Under the pieces are notes generated by a model. The model made no database searches. It was not told the origin of the DNA and saw nothing but the letters and a program-made list of their open reading frames with translations. This document shows, piece by piece, positions 10,391 to 20,837 of a stretch of DNA of 25,816 bases (position 1 is its first letter; every line of letters begins with the position of its first letter). Source of the stretch: Smittium culicis (taxonomy: Eukaryota; Kickxellomycota; Harpellomycetes; Harpellales; Legeriomycetaceae); contig LSSN01000172.1 of assembly GCA_001970855.1 (NCBI GenBank), forward strand, positions 1-25,816, read 5' to 3'. Both the position numbers and the translations under genes were made by a program.

Positions 10391-13300
10391 TCCGAGGGTC
10401 ATATATTGGAATATTTGTATAGATTTGATGGATTTCATGTCAATGATTCTTATTTCTATTAGTATATATGATTATATGACTCAATAAAAAAATTTGAAAA
10501 AATCATTCTTTTTCCAATATAGTTTATTTTAAAAGAGTATAAAATTCATAAATTCAATTCTTTGTTTTTCAATAAGGTATAACCTATTTAATTTATAATT
10601 AAAATGTATTAGTAAAATTATACTAATAAAACAGTCTTAATTAGGCTAAGCTGAGTGAATAGCGCTGAATTTATTATTTTCTATTTTATTTTATCGACTT
10701 ATTTGTATTTTAAAGATTTGTATTATTCGATTCTTTGAGAGTGGAAGCGTTTATACTTTTGGTTTTTTTAATATCTGTAATCGCGCTAGTGCAATTTTTG
10801 CTGTCATGTTTGTATTTAGAAAATTTTTAATCGAGAAGGGAAATATGTAGATTATTATTATCGAAATTAGGAGTTACCAATAATTAAAAGGATATAAACA
10901 ATAGAATATTGTAACAATAGTAAATTTAAAGAGTTCCAATCGTTATATTTAACATTAAAAATTAAATAAATTTCGGTGCTTTTCAATTTAGATACAAAAA
11001 ATTTTTTTTATAGATGTAAAATTTTTAGATATTAGTATTTGGATGAGCAGAATAATATCTTATAAAATTGATATTAATTGTTTTAAAATTTATCTAATCA
11101 TTAATCATAACAGGAAATTGGGAGAAAATTTTATAATTAATTGGTTAATTCGATTATTTGGAGCAATAGGATTTGGGGTTTTTGGCTTAGGGAATGGTTG
11201 TATTGGGAGAAATGGTTTTGGGGGGGTGATGGTATTGGTATTTTTGTCGCAGAACCCGCAAATACATATTCTAGAATTTAGATAACAAAAAAATTATAAT
11301 TTGAGAGATAAAATTAATCACAAACATTGGAAGCTGTTTACCATGGAATTTTTCGCCGAATATCAAAAAGCTAAGCATAATCTATAAATTTATTAATTTA
11401 TAATTTTGGCTTCAGTGGTGCTCATTGAAGCTGCAGTTTAATTAATAATTTATTAATCAATAAAATTGAAACAATTTTTGACACTTCTTCGATAAATAAT
11501 GAATTATTCTTAGTCAATCTTATAATGTGAGTAAAATAAAACAAATAAAACAAATAGCTAAAATTAAGCTAAATTTTTCTAAGGAAAAACTTCACGAAAG
11601 TGAAAAACACCTTTTCTCATTCTTACCTTATTCTTAATATGTTTTTTTTCTTTTTTTTTCTTCTTTTTTTGTTCTTTTATATTTTATATTTTGAACAGAA
11701 CTGCTCCTAAGTTTGCTAACTCGGTTCTGTTTATTAAATCAAAGACAATGATTATAGGATATTAAATTGATCTATTAAAACTGTATATGTTTAAAAAAGG
11801 TTTAAGAAAAAATTTCAAAATAGATCAACGATTTTAAAATATGTCATCTGAATTCATTTTGGAAAAAGCTGTTTTTTCGGAGGAATTTTTGGTATTCAGT
11901 TCATTATTTTATTTACTTTATAAATATTCGAATCTATATAAAAAGAAAAAATTAAAAAACAAATCTAATCAAAAAGAGCTTTGAAAAAAAATTTTAAACT
12001 TTATCTTTGGTAGATTTTTTAGTAAATATACTATGATTTGTGACTATTGAGTTATAAAAGTGGGTTAAATTTTAATATAATTTTACTGGATGGAAAATTT
12101 ATTACTCAAATTAGTAGAAGAAATAAAAATAATTAAAATTTTAATATATATACTATTTAGATTATAGAATGGATTCAATTAAGAAAATAATTTATTTAAA
12201 GAGTTAGAAAATCTGTCGAAAATCAAAACTAGACATTTTTTTACAATTTAGATAATATTTCATTTTCACTTAATTTAAAAGGTATTAAATAGAAATATTA
12301 TTTACTAAAATTTAACATATAATTATTTAAGATCCAAGCTTATATAAAAGATTTCAATATAATTCAGGAGATAATAAAATTTAAATATATTTTGAAAATG
12401 AAAATATATGTGATATTATCTATTAATATCATCAATTCTCATATTTATATTAGTATTATTTTATAGCTATGTGCTAAAAGATATGCACATAAGTAAGTAT
12501 TGATTTTTCGTGAAACTATTAACCATAAAAGCTAATTTAATTTTTTTAAAAAATTTTTTAGAATTTTTATTTTAATTCGATTAAATATCAAAATAGAATT
12601 TAATTCCTTCTGAATTTGTAATAAAAATAAGATAAAAAAGCTTTTTTTATTTAATCGTTGTATAAAAAAAAATTAGGCCTAAAAATACAATTATAGCTGT
12701 AGCATAAGCGGTTTTAATTATTATAATATATATTTTTTTAGTTATATAATTTTCGGATAATATTAATTAATATTAAAAATATAACTTAGTTGATAAATTG
12801 ATTCTAACATCACAGTTATCTATAGTATAATTATATTTTATATAAGCGTAATAAACTAGTTAAATGGTTTAATATCTATAAAATTTTAAAAAAGAATATA
12901 TAATTTAACTGTTATAAAAAATTTACATTGAAAATTTAGATAATCTACAGTTTGGAATTTTTTTTTCTAAAAACATTAAATCTATTATTATATTTATTTA
13001 AATTAGGTTTATGCAGTAGCATTTAATATTAATAAAGATAATGCACGGAATATAAAGTTGGCTATTGATAATGAATCGATTTTTTGAAATTTAATAAAAT
13101 AATCACATATAATGAAAACTGATATCGATTAATTCCATTTTAAACATTAATATCAATATATTATCATTGTTTTTTAATTTTATAGCTCTTTATATATAAA
13201 ATCCAACAAATTGTATAAATATCGGCGAGAATATTTATTAAACTAAAATTTTATGATCAATTTAGAAAATATAGTTTATTATTAAAATAAAAATTATACA

Positions 13301-14499
13301 AAAAAAATAAAAGTTTTTTGGTCAAGCAAAGTATAATATTTTTTTATTAGTTAAAAATGATAGTTAATATTGAACTTTATTTAAAATTCGTTAAAAATTA
13401 TTGGAGAAAAGCATTTAAAAATTCTAATGAAAATAAAAGTGAATTAAATTAATGATATTTTATAAGCTTTTTTTTTTTTTTGATAAAATAGCTATTAAGA
13501 AAAATAAAGAAATTTTATCTACCATTTTGAAAGTATAAATCAGTCAAAAGTTTGAAGATTGAGCGTAAGGTTTACTGATATATTTATTTTTGATATTATA
13601 AGTTTAGCAACTTTTATTCTAGTATTAGATTTGGAATTTTAGTTTCTATTTCTATTAAAGACTTTTATTTATGATTAAGCGATTATTAATAGATAAGCTT
13701 AGAGATCAAGTCCAATAATAAATTTTTATCAGAGAGTGAATGAATAGTATGATATCTATACATGGCTATATATTATAAAATTTTCATTACACTAAAATAC
13801 AAGATATATGCTGTAGAAAGTTAAATTCTGTTGTATATAATATAAATTTAGTCTAAATCAAGTGGTTCTAAAATTAAAGACCCAGAAATGGAATCGTTTA
13901 CAGCTAAAAAATTTTAAATTAAAAAATAGATTTATTAATACCTAAACGATAAAAGTCTAGTCATATGAATTTTTGTAGCGGATAAAAAATCATTTCCAAG
14001 GCTAAGATATTCTGAAATTAAAGAAATCAAGGCCAAGTATAATAATTATATTTTATGGTATATGACGTGCATAAAGCCGAATCTTTTACGCGTTATGATG
14101 AATATCTAAAATGATGAGATAATTATCGATTTGGGATTTTATTAAATTTAATAAACTTCAGATTCAAACACATTTTACTAAATTAAAACAGATTCGTTTT
14201 AGATATATATTTTTATTAGAGGTAGTATCTAATAGTAAACAGTGTAGAACCTCTCAAAAATAAGACATGATAATTAAAGCTATTGATTCCAGGCCCAACA
14301 AATACTAAAACCGGGACAAATATAATGAGTATTTATCTGCTAAAAATAGGATGTTGTAATTATTTACGGGTATTTTGTATTGAAAAATGCAACTAATAAT
14401 TATAGGTTAAAAGAAAGTGAACATTGGTAATCTAAGGAAAGAATTGTAGGGAAGATAATCTTTGGGGAAAGATGCGCAAATTTAAAAATCATTGAATTT
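10391..14499. other. AT-rich stretch with no recognisable gene
   Basis: No family could be recognised on either strand. An 80-codon open frame at 11043-11285 covers a G-rich patch and reads as Gly/Phe low complexity. Small structures are present: a TTCAC-GAAA-GTGAA hairpin at 11591-11604 and an 8-bp inverted repeat (11694-11701 with 11724-11731). A frame open from 14123 to 14260 that continues with few stops to about 14350 is the only protein-like run. Probably ancient transposon sequence decayed past recognition. Confidence 0.4.
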
Positions 14500-15668
14500 T
14501 AATTCCAGCCAACCGCCTAAAAGGCGAATAGTAGGAATTTATTAGTATCTATGCAGAGCTGTTTGTTGGGATTGTATACTATAGTTTATTATTTAATAAG
14601 GGGACTAAACATTTAAATATAAAAGCGGGGTTATGGGTTGATTTCAACATTTCCTGGGCGGCAGACTGTATTTGATTTTCCAAATTTTGTCAACTGCGCT
14701 CAATAAAAATGACTAAATATTGAGGCTCAATCAAATATTGACTAGCAGAATACTAGATTTAAATTATTCAATTGCGAATAATATAAGAACTGATAAATTT
14801 GCTTTTTTTAAGTGAGCTGGAAGGGAAGGGGTTAAATAGGGTAATAATTGCAGTTTTAGGAAGTGTAATTTGTGGGAGCTATTAACTCTAATTATTAACT
14901 AATAGATTGCATCTTTTTTTTTTTTTAAAGCGGATTTTTATTGGTATAATAGCAGTAATGTTTTATTACTTTTTAGTGTATGACACCCATTTCCATAGTA
15001 TAAAGACTATTTAAGCTGACCAGTGAATAGGTTATAAAATTAGCATGTGCGTCAGTTTGATATATGTGGCCGTGGGCGTAGATCCTGTATGCTGTGTAAT
15101 TGAAATCGAGTTAAATGCGGTGCTGTCAAAGGTGTCAAGCTAATTCAGAGCCAGTCATATTAATATCCTGTAAAAATGTTGTCAAACTACAATTTCTAGC
15201 TGAGTCATTGAGTATAAGAAAGTGCTGTTTTTGTGGACAGAAATAAGACAGTTTTATTTTTATTTAAGAGATAAAGCAGATTTTATACCGCGATATTAGG
15301 AGTTTATGGCTTGCAAACTTTATTTGTGAGTTGTATAGTGCACTCGGCCAATTATTGCGATTTTTTTTCAAATACAGCAATTCTAGCCCAATTGAGGCTG
15401 TAAAAAGTCAACACCAACGCTAAATCAGGAATTCTAATGTATATCCAAAAAGACGCCAATCATGGATTTACACAGGCTTAAGCATTTCGCTAGTTAAATA
15501 TTCCAAAAATCCAGAAACAAATGTAAATATACAGGTAATAAAAATTGTCATCAAATTTAGTACATTATCTGCCAATAAAGTCACAGTTCACAATAATATA
15601 AAGGTGTCATACCGCCTTTTCTCTGATAAAAGCTCAAGATCATCTGTTGGTCTGTCTTTTTTTTTCTT

Positions 15669-15681
15669 TTTGGCGCGCAAA
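15669..15681. promoter_or_regulatory. E2F-like palindromic site TTTGGCGCGCAAA
   Basis: TTTGGCGC matches the E2F/DP consensus, and the opposite strand reads TTTGCGCGCC, so the site is nearly palindromic. Such a GC block is conspicuous here. It lies about 1.15 kb upstream of the Sel1 gene. Binding is inference. Confidence 0.25.
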
Positions 15682-15862
15682 GAAGATCCAAGCAGACTCT
15701 GTGGATATCAAAGCACTAAAAAAAAAACATTCTTCCCAAATGTGATACATCCTTGCTGATTTTCTACTCAGCGAATCAGCTGGAACATTCTATCAAAAAC
15801 AGAAACCAAATCTTTACATGCGTGAGTGTCGCATATAATGTATGAGACTGAATCTATCAGGA

Positions 15863-16018
15863 AACTGACACTCTCCAAAAGAGTAATCGATAATTATTAA
15901 CAACTGACACTCTCCAAAAGAGTAATCGATAATTATTAACAACTGACACTCTCGAAAGGGGAAATAAATATTTATTGGCGACCGACACTCTCCAAAACAG
16001 AAATCAACATTTATGAGC
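15863..16018. repeat. 39-bp tandem repeat, four units
   Basis: Units start at 15863, 15902, 15941 and 15980. The first two are identical; the third and fourth diverge mainly in their right halves. All share a core of the form (A/G)CYGACACTCTC-AAA. The same GTGACA/TGACAC theme recurs nearby (16020-16062). Because 39 is divisible by three, a 102-codon frame on the minus strand reads a 13-residue repeat across it. I regard that frame as a by-product of the repeat. Units abut directly with no spacers, so this is not a CRISPR array. Confidence 0.9.
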
Positions 16019-16327
16019 GAGTGACAGCTGACATTTATAGTACAGCTTAATGATGAGTGACACAAAAAGCATTTAGCCGTCAATATATAAATAAAATTGT
16101 ATAAACTTGTCTCAGCCCGCACTCCTCCAATTACACGCTCTGTTGCCCATTGTCTGATTACCCAACCACTTAATCCCGTTGCTTTACCATGTCAATTTTT
16201 CGCTATCCACTTTAAGAATTTTCGCATCTGTTCTCCAGCTTATATTTGCGCATTTATCGTTAATCGCTTTTAGTCTCAAAAACCGAACTATTGCCCTAAA
16301 ATTCCATTATATCTTACCCATAATTTC

Positions 16328-16381
16328 GTTCAGATTTCAATATATATATACCCTAAGGTATAAGACATAACCAATCTGAAC
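16328..16381. promoter_or_regulatory. Nested hairpin upstream of the Sel1 gene
   Basis: A perfect 9-bp outer arm GTTCAGATT (16328-16336) pairs with AATCTGAAC (16373-16381). Inside it a perfect 6-bp arm TATACC (16347-16352) pairs with GGTATA (16357-16362) around CTAA. The right outer arm overlaps a CCAAT box (16371-16375). Role unknown; it may be a cruciform, a leader RNA fold or a relic of a small transposon. Confidence 0.45.
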
Positions 16382-16393
16382 TCCAGCTCGTTC

Positions 16394-16414
16394 GTTAAGT
16401 ATCGAACACTTAAC
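16394..16414. promoter_or_regulatory. Second hairpin, 7-bp perfect arms
   Basis: GTTAAGT (16394-16400) pairs perfectly with ACTTAAC (16408-16414) around the loop ATCGAAC. It begins 13 bases after the nested hairpin. An alternative overlapping pairing GTTCG/CGAAC (16390-16394 with 16403-16407) could compete with it, so the element could switch between two folds if transcribed. Confidence 0.4.
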
Positions 16415-16775
16415 TATCTTTTATTGTTCATATACCTTTATTTACGTTTGACCCACCTCTATATACTATTTATACCTACTCCCCTTCTCTTATGGCCAAG
16501 TCGCTATACCTTTAATATACTTTGATATCTTCTCTTCATAATTTATACTTATATCTCCATTTTTCTTATTACCACTATTTCTATAAAAATACTCCGCACA
16601 GCTGTAGTATTTAGCCATCAAATATTTGCTGCTATTTTTAGCTACTTATTTTAAAGCCTGTCTAGTATTTTCTACACTATACTCACCCTATCTTATATTA
16701 ACCATATCAACCATATCTGCATTTTCTTTTTCCTTAAAGTTCTCGTTTTTCTTTAATGGTCTTTTAAATCAAGAT

Positions 16776-16799
16776 AATTTAATTTAATTTAATTTAATT
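16776..16799 (+). repeat. AATTT pentanucleotide repeat, 4.8 units
   Basis: Four full AATTT units plus AATT end 30 bases before the Sel1 gene start codon. It is a short microsatellite in the immediate 5' leader and could vary in length between strains. Confidence 0.85.
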
Positions 16800-16828
16800 C
16801 CTCTCTTTAATTTATTTCCTCACTAAAG

Positions 16829-19024
16829 ATGCTAAGAAATAAATATTTCACACCTTTGCTCCAACTCAATTCAAATAAAAACCAAGTCTTGGCTAGCGAG
16901 AACATCCCTGCTGATTTTGGTTTTGCTCGCCCTGAGATAAACTCATTTGAGCTCGACAAAATCCTATCTTCCACTTCAAATAGAAATTCTGATCTGCAAC
17001 TTCCTCTACCTAAAAAACCTAACCATTTCTCCAATAATAAACACTGGTCTCACATATCATTTGAGACTCTCGAGAATGCTGACTCTTTTGGTAACGCATA
17101 CCGCTCAAATAATGGCTCCTCTAAAACCCTAGTACTGTCAAAGAATCTCAACTCCGAGCTTTTTTATGAAATGGAAAATAACGTTCGTCCTCCCAAAAAA
17201 TCCTCCAAAATAGAAAGAAGAAGTATCAACTTTAATAAAAAACATTCTTCTACCTTCCAAGATAGTCCGCTCATCAGTAGAAGCGGCGGTTTTAGCATAG
17301 ATTCAAGCTTTAACTATGAAAATATCTCAAAAAAGGACATATTTTCTCATAAATCTGTTTCAGAAGTTAATTTAGGTAAAACCTCTTTAAATAATGATCA
17401 CATTCCTTCACCAAAGGCTATTCCAAAGTTTACCCATAGAAGGCCCCCATCCGTACAAAAATTAAACCCTCTCCCAACTCATAATTTCATCTCAAAACCA
17501 AAGCATTTTTCCATGTACACTACTACTCAATCTTTTGATTCTCATTTTATTCAAAAATCTGACTCAAAAGATACCACCGTTGACTCTAAATTTCGCTCTT
17601 CCTTAGATGGAGAAGTAGCTGGTTCTCTAAATAGATATGAAAATAGTTCTAACGATTATAATGCCTCTCAAATTAACTCACCAAACTCAACTACTGCAGA
17701 CTCCTTTTATTCTTCATACCCAAAAAATTTACCATCCCCCTTACAAAGAAACTCGGAAACTTTCATTTCCGAAAAAATTAACGACACATATAAAAAACTC
17801 AACAATTCGGTCGCTAAAATGCACAGCATTTTCATGTCAGATATCAACTCGTCCTCCGAGCGTGAATCTACCCCTGTAATAGAATATGGTAACATTGAAA
17901 CTTACAATAAGCTTGCAAAAAATTTTAAAAACGATCCCGATAGATTTAGCAAACAATTCAAGTTCGCCAAATATCTCATTGTTGCCGCTGAAGGACTCTC
18001 AGACATCAGAGAAAATCTCAGCAGATTCCAAAGAATGTCATTTTACCTTAAAAGCAAGCTTTCTATTTTTACTAAAAAAACTGACAGTGATAGAATAATT
18101 TGTCTAGCTGTATATTGGATCAACCGTTTATCTAAATCCAAACACACCGACGCAATGTACATCAAAGCTGGTTGGGTATCTTCCGGAACTTTTGGCTTCA
18201 AAAAAGATCAAAAACTAAGTTTATCTATTTTTTCTCAAGCTGCTGACTTGGGACATAGCCCCTCTGCTCTAAAAGTAGCTTCCTACCACGAATCTACCGG
18301 AAACTACAAAAGTGCCCTAAACTGGTACTCTAAAGCTACCCACCTCAACGAACCGTTCGCAGTTTATAGACTCGCCTGCGCATATCTTGTTGGTGAGCTT
18401 GGCGTTTTAGCAAACCTTGAATACTCCTATGCTTACTTCAAAACTGCTGCTTTTTTGGCAAACAAAGACTGCCCGTATGGTGCTTACTTCCTTGCTCTAA
18501 TGTACCTCGGAGAACCGCCAGTACCAATTGATGTATCTTCTATAATTCCTTATAGTCCTTCAGAAGCCGAGAAATTGCTACATAAAGCTGCCTCTTTAGC
18601 TTACCACCAAGCTAATTACCACCTTGGTTGTTTGTACGAATCTGGCCAGCACGGTTTTAAAGTTGATCCACACAGTGCCATAAAGTACTACTTGATCGCT
18701 TCTGACTTGGGAAATTTAGATTCGCTTTACTCCCTTGCAAACATTTATAGAAATGGATATAAAAATATCATTAGTGTCGACTTGGAAAAATCCTTTGCTT
18801 ATTGTCAAAAAGCTGCTCATCTAGGTCACCCCCACTCAATGTCACTAATGGGATGGTTCCATGACCCAGAAAACTCACACATTACTGACTCTTCTGAAGG
18901 TAGCAAAACTGACAGTATGTTAGTAGTTAAAAGCCATGCAGTTGCTCGCGGCTGGTATAAGACTGCTGCTGTAAAGGGCGTCCCAGAAGCCACTGAATGG
19001 CTTAACAGTACTAGAAATTTATAA
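16829..19024 (+). CDS. Sel1-repeat protein, Skt5/Chs4-like or Dsf2/Nif1-like
   Basis: A single exon of 731 codons. Residues 1-370 are rich in Ser, Asn, Lys and Pro with no domain I recognise, and look disordered. Residues about 374-725 form a helical solenoid. A capping segment (FSKQFKFAKYLIVAAEGL) is followed by about seven Sel1 repeats near 441-477, 478-510, 511-549, 551-592, 593-630, 631-668 and 669-719. They carry the consensus A-x-x-x-L-G/A-x-x-Y-x-x-G and A-x-x-x-Y-x-x-A-A-x-x-G, for example NYHLGCLYESGQHGF. Proteins of this layout in fungi are scaffolds: Skt5/Chs4 recruits and activates chitin synthase III at the bud neck, and Nif1/Dsf2 act near cell-cycle kinases. The segment CPYGAYFLALMYLGE suggests the wider fungal group but does not decide between them. 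The C-terminus (WLNSTRNL) lacks the CAAX prenylation box of yeast Skt5. The start has A at -3. A repeat insert at about 680-700 is Ser-rich. Confidence 0.88.
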   Translation: MLRNKYFTPLLQLNSNKNQVLASENIPADFGFARPEINSFELDKILSSTSNRNSDLQLPLPKKPNHFSNNKHWSHISFETLENADSFGNAYRSNNGSSKTLVLSKNLNSELFYEMENNVRPPKKSSKIERRSINFNKKHSSTFQDSPLISRSGGFSIDSSFNYENISKKDIFSHKSVSEVNLGKTSLNNDHIPSPKAIPKFTHRRPPSVQKLNPLPTHNFISKPKHFSMYTTTQSFDSHFIQKSDSKDTTVDSKFRSSLDGEVAGSLNRYENSSNDYNASQINSPNSTTADSFYSSYPKNLPSPLQRNSETFISEKINDTYKKLNNSVAKMHSIFMSDINSSSERESTPVIEYGNIETYNKLAKNFKNDPDRFSKQFKFAKYLIVAAEGLSDIRENLSRFQRMSFYLKSKLSIFTKKTDSDRIICLAVYWINRLSKSKHTDAMYIKAGWVSSGTFGFKKDQKLSLSIFSQAADLGHSPSALKVASYHESTGNYKSALNWYSKATHLNEPFAVYRLACAYLVGELGVLANLEYSYAYFKTAAFLANKDCPYGAYFLALMYLGEPPVPIDVSSIIPYSPSEAEKLLHKAASLAYHQANYHLGCLYESGQHGFKVDPHSAIKYYLIASDLGNLDSLYSLANIYRNGYKNIISVDLEKSFAYCQKAAHLGHPHSMSLMGWFHDPENSHITDSSEGSKTDSMLVVKSHAVARGWYKTAAVKGVPEATEWLNSTRNL

Positions 19025-19087
19025 CGTTACTATATATTTTTGACACGGTATAATATTTTTTACCAATATAATTTTAATCTGCATTTT

Positions 19088-19093
19088 AATAAA
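19088..19093 (+). terminator. Possible AATAAA polyadenylation signal of the Sel1-repeat gene
   Basis: AATAAA lies 64 nt after the stop codon, a usual distance for a fungal 3' end, preceded by T-rich sequence. Chance occurrence is possible in this composition. Confidence 0.35.
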
Positions 19094-20837
19094 AAGCACT
19101 ATATCATTATACACTATTCCACGCATTTTTTGCTACGCCAATAATAAAATTTAATTATCAAATTAAGTGCTGACTATATTTTATTCATTAAAACCATATA
19201 ATTTTATTTTTGAATATTAATCTTACTGTTATGAACTTTTATTTTTTAAAAATCAAAAAAGAGGGAATTTATAAGCTTAAAAATAAAACGCCTTTTATTG
19301 AATTAAAAATATTATAAAAAAACAAGACTTTTTAGGTTACGATGATTGCTTAGATAAAAATTTTAAGGCCTAATGATATAATGTAGATCAAACGCCAGAA
19401 AAATGTTAAGCTTATAGAGCATTTTACCTCCTCCTGCTCAAACAAAATCTACCTATTAGGTTTGAAAAAATATAGCCTGAAATTTTTTTTATTTTTTCTT
19501 GTAAGTTAATGATACTGGCAGCTACGTTGATTTTTCCAATATATACTTATCGATTTGTATTACTAGCAAAAAAAAACATATTACAGCAAAGTATGCGAAT
19601 GATCAGTATGAATTCTTCTTAATAATTATCCATCAATTATAAATCGTTACATTTGTTTTTTTTTACTCACGCAATAATAAATTAGGCACCCACAAATCGC
19701 TAGTTTTAATTTGGAATCTAATCTAGTAAATTTTTTCAGTTACAGAAACTTTTTAGAATGACAAAATCGTTGTTTAGAATAATTTAAAGTTTATTTATAG
19801 GAAGTTTCTGAACTTTGTTTTATCATTAAGCGATCTTTTTTCTACTTTTGTTTAAAGTAAAGATATAAAACCACTATAATAATAGAAAAAAACATTGATC
19901 TATAAAAAATACGGAATATAAACTATATTCAAAATGGTTCCAGTATACAATAAAAGATCTTGAATTTTTTTATCCAAAAAAAAACAACATAGCTTTAAGT
20001 ATATTTGAGCATTTTATTTTTCGCGAATCGAATTTCGAAAATATTTTGTGACTCAAAATAGAAGCAAATACAGAGTTTTCACATTCCGAAAAAAAAAATT
20101 TAAGCATCTTTTTAAGAGGTCTTATATGGTATTTAGCTCATAAGTCAGTATAATATCTCTCCAAGGAAAAAATTACTATTTAATTATTTTTTCCTGGATA
20201 CACTCGTTATAGCACAGCCGCTAAATACTAAAACATGACTATGAAATCATTTCATCTGACTACCTTATGATTCTCTAAAAGCTTTGAATGCATAGATGTT
20301 TGGGTTAAGGGTTCGCTGAAAAAAATTTCTGAAATATTTCTAAATAATAGCAACTATATTCTAAATATATCGTACAATACACAATTACCCTAAATCTCTG
20401 AAATGTTTTGAACTAATTTATAACTTTTTTTGATAAGAATTTTTGATAATTATATTAAAAAGTAATAAAATAAACTAATTTTTATAACTCAAACTATATT
20501 TTCAGCTTATATTTCATCTAGACTTGTACATAATCGCCATTTAAATTGTATCGTAAAATTTAAATATAAATGAAAATATTCCAACAGTAATATAAAAGTT
20601 AAAGTAAAACATGACCCAATTAGCACTAATCGTATCAAGAATGACTAAAACCGAGAAATAGATGCTCAATTAGATTTAAGTAATATTATGATATGATAAA
20701 TAATAGTGGAAAAAATCAAGCCTCTAATATCTTATTCATTTCAGCTTATAAAATAATACTACAGATATAATTTGACTTATACGAGACAAGAATTTAAGAA
20801 AAATAAACGTAAAAATTTATACTAGTGTCATTTAGAA
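19094..20837. other. AT-rich stretch with no recognisable gene
   Basis: No intact gene. On the minus strand about 20000-20320 has protein-like runs in two frames, including YFRNFFQRTLNPNIYAFKAF and, after shifts, YHIRPLKKMLKFFFSECEN. I could not assign them to a family. The stretch precedes the second gypsy element and may contain its 5' part. Confidence 0.35.

Larger units (their letters stand above)
14500..16828. other. Upstream region of the Sel1-repeat gene, less AT-rich
   Basis: Base composition is visibly more balanced than in the preceding 11 kb. No gene is supported. It contains CCAAT boxes (15348, 15388, 15456, 15572, 16127, 16371), an E2F-like palindrome (15669-15681), a 39-bp tandem repeat (15863-16018), two adjacent hairpins (16328-16414) and an AATTT repeat just before the start codon. 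From about 16120 to 16828 the plus strand is strongly pyrimidine-rich, as expected of a fungal promoter and 5' leader. A compact GC hairpin CGCCT-AAA-AGGCG lies at 14514-14526. Confidence 0.5.

Noticed and set aside
11043..11285. 80-codon open frame with Gly-rich middle
   Set aside because: Arises from a local G-rich patch in AT-rich DNA; no start context, family or neighbour supports it.
11591..11731. Possible structured RNA (GAAA-loop hairpin and AACAGAAC/GTTCTGTT inverted repeat)
   Set aside because: No tRNA A/B boxes or hammerhead core could be fitted; short stems are expected by chance in this composition.
11928..11936. tRNA B-box-like ATTCGAATCT
   Set aside because: No D-arm, acceptor stem or A box at the right distance.
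15863..16018. CRISPR array
   Set aside because: Units abut directly with no unique spacers, and the context is eukaryotic.
15814..16122. 102-codon minus-strand frame with a 13-residue repeat
   Set aside because: Explained by the 39-bp tandem repeat having a length divisible by three; rest of the frame is not protein-like.
16179..16370. 63-codon open frame in the Sel1 upstream region
   Set aside because: Pyrimidine-rich leader sequence; no recognisable features.
20000..20320. Second MULE C-terminus on the minus strand (RNFFQRTLNPNIYAF)
   Set aside because: Resembles the N-P-x-I-x-x-F helix after the MULE Glu, but no TNN-x-E motif precedes it and frames shift repeatedly.
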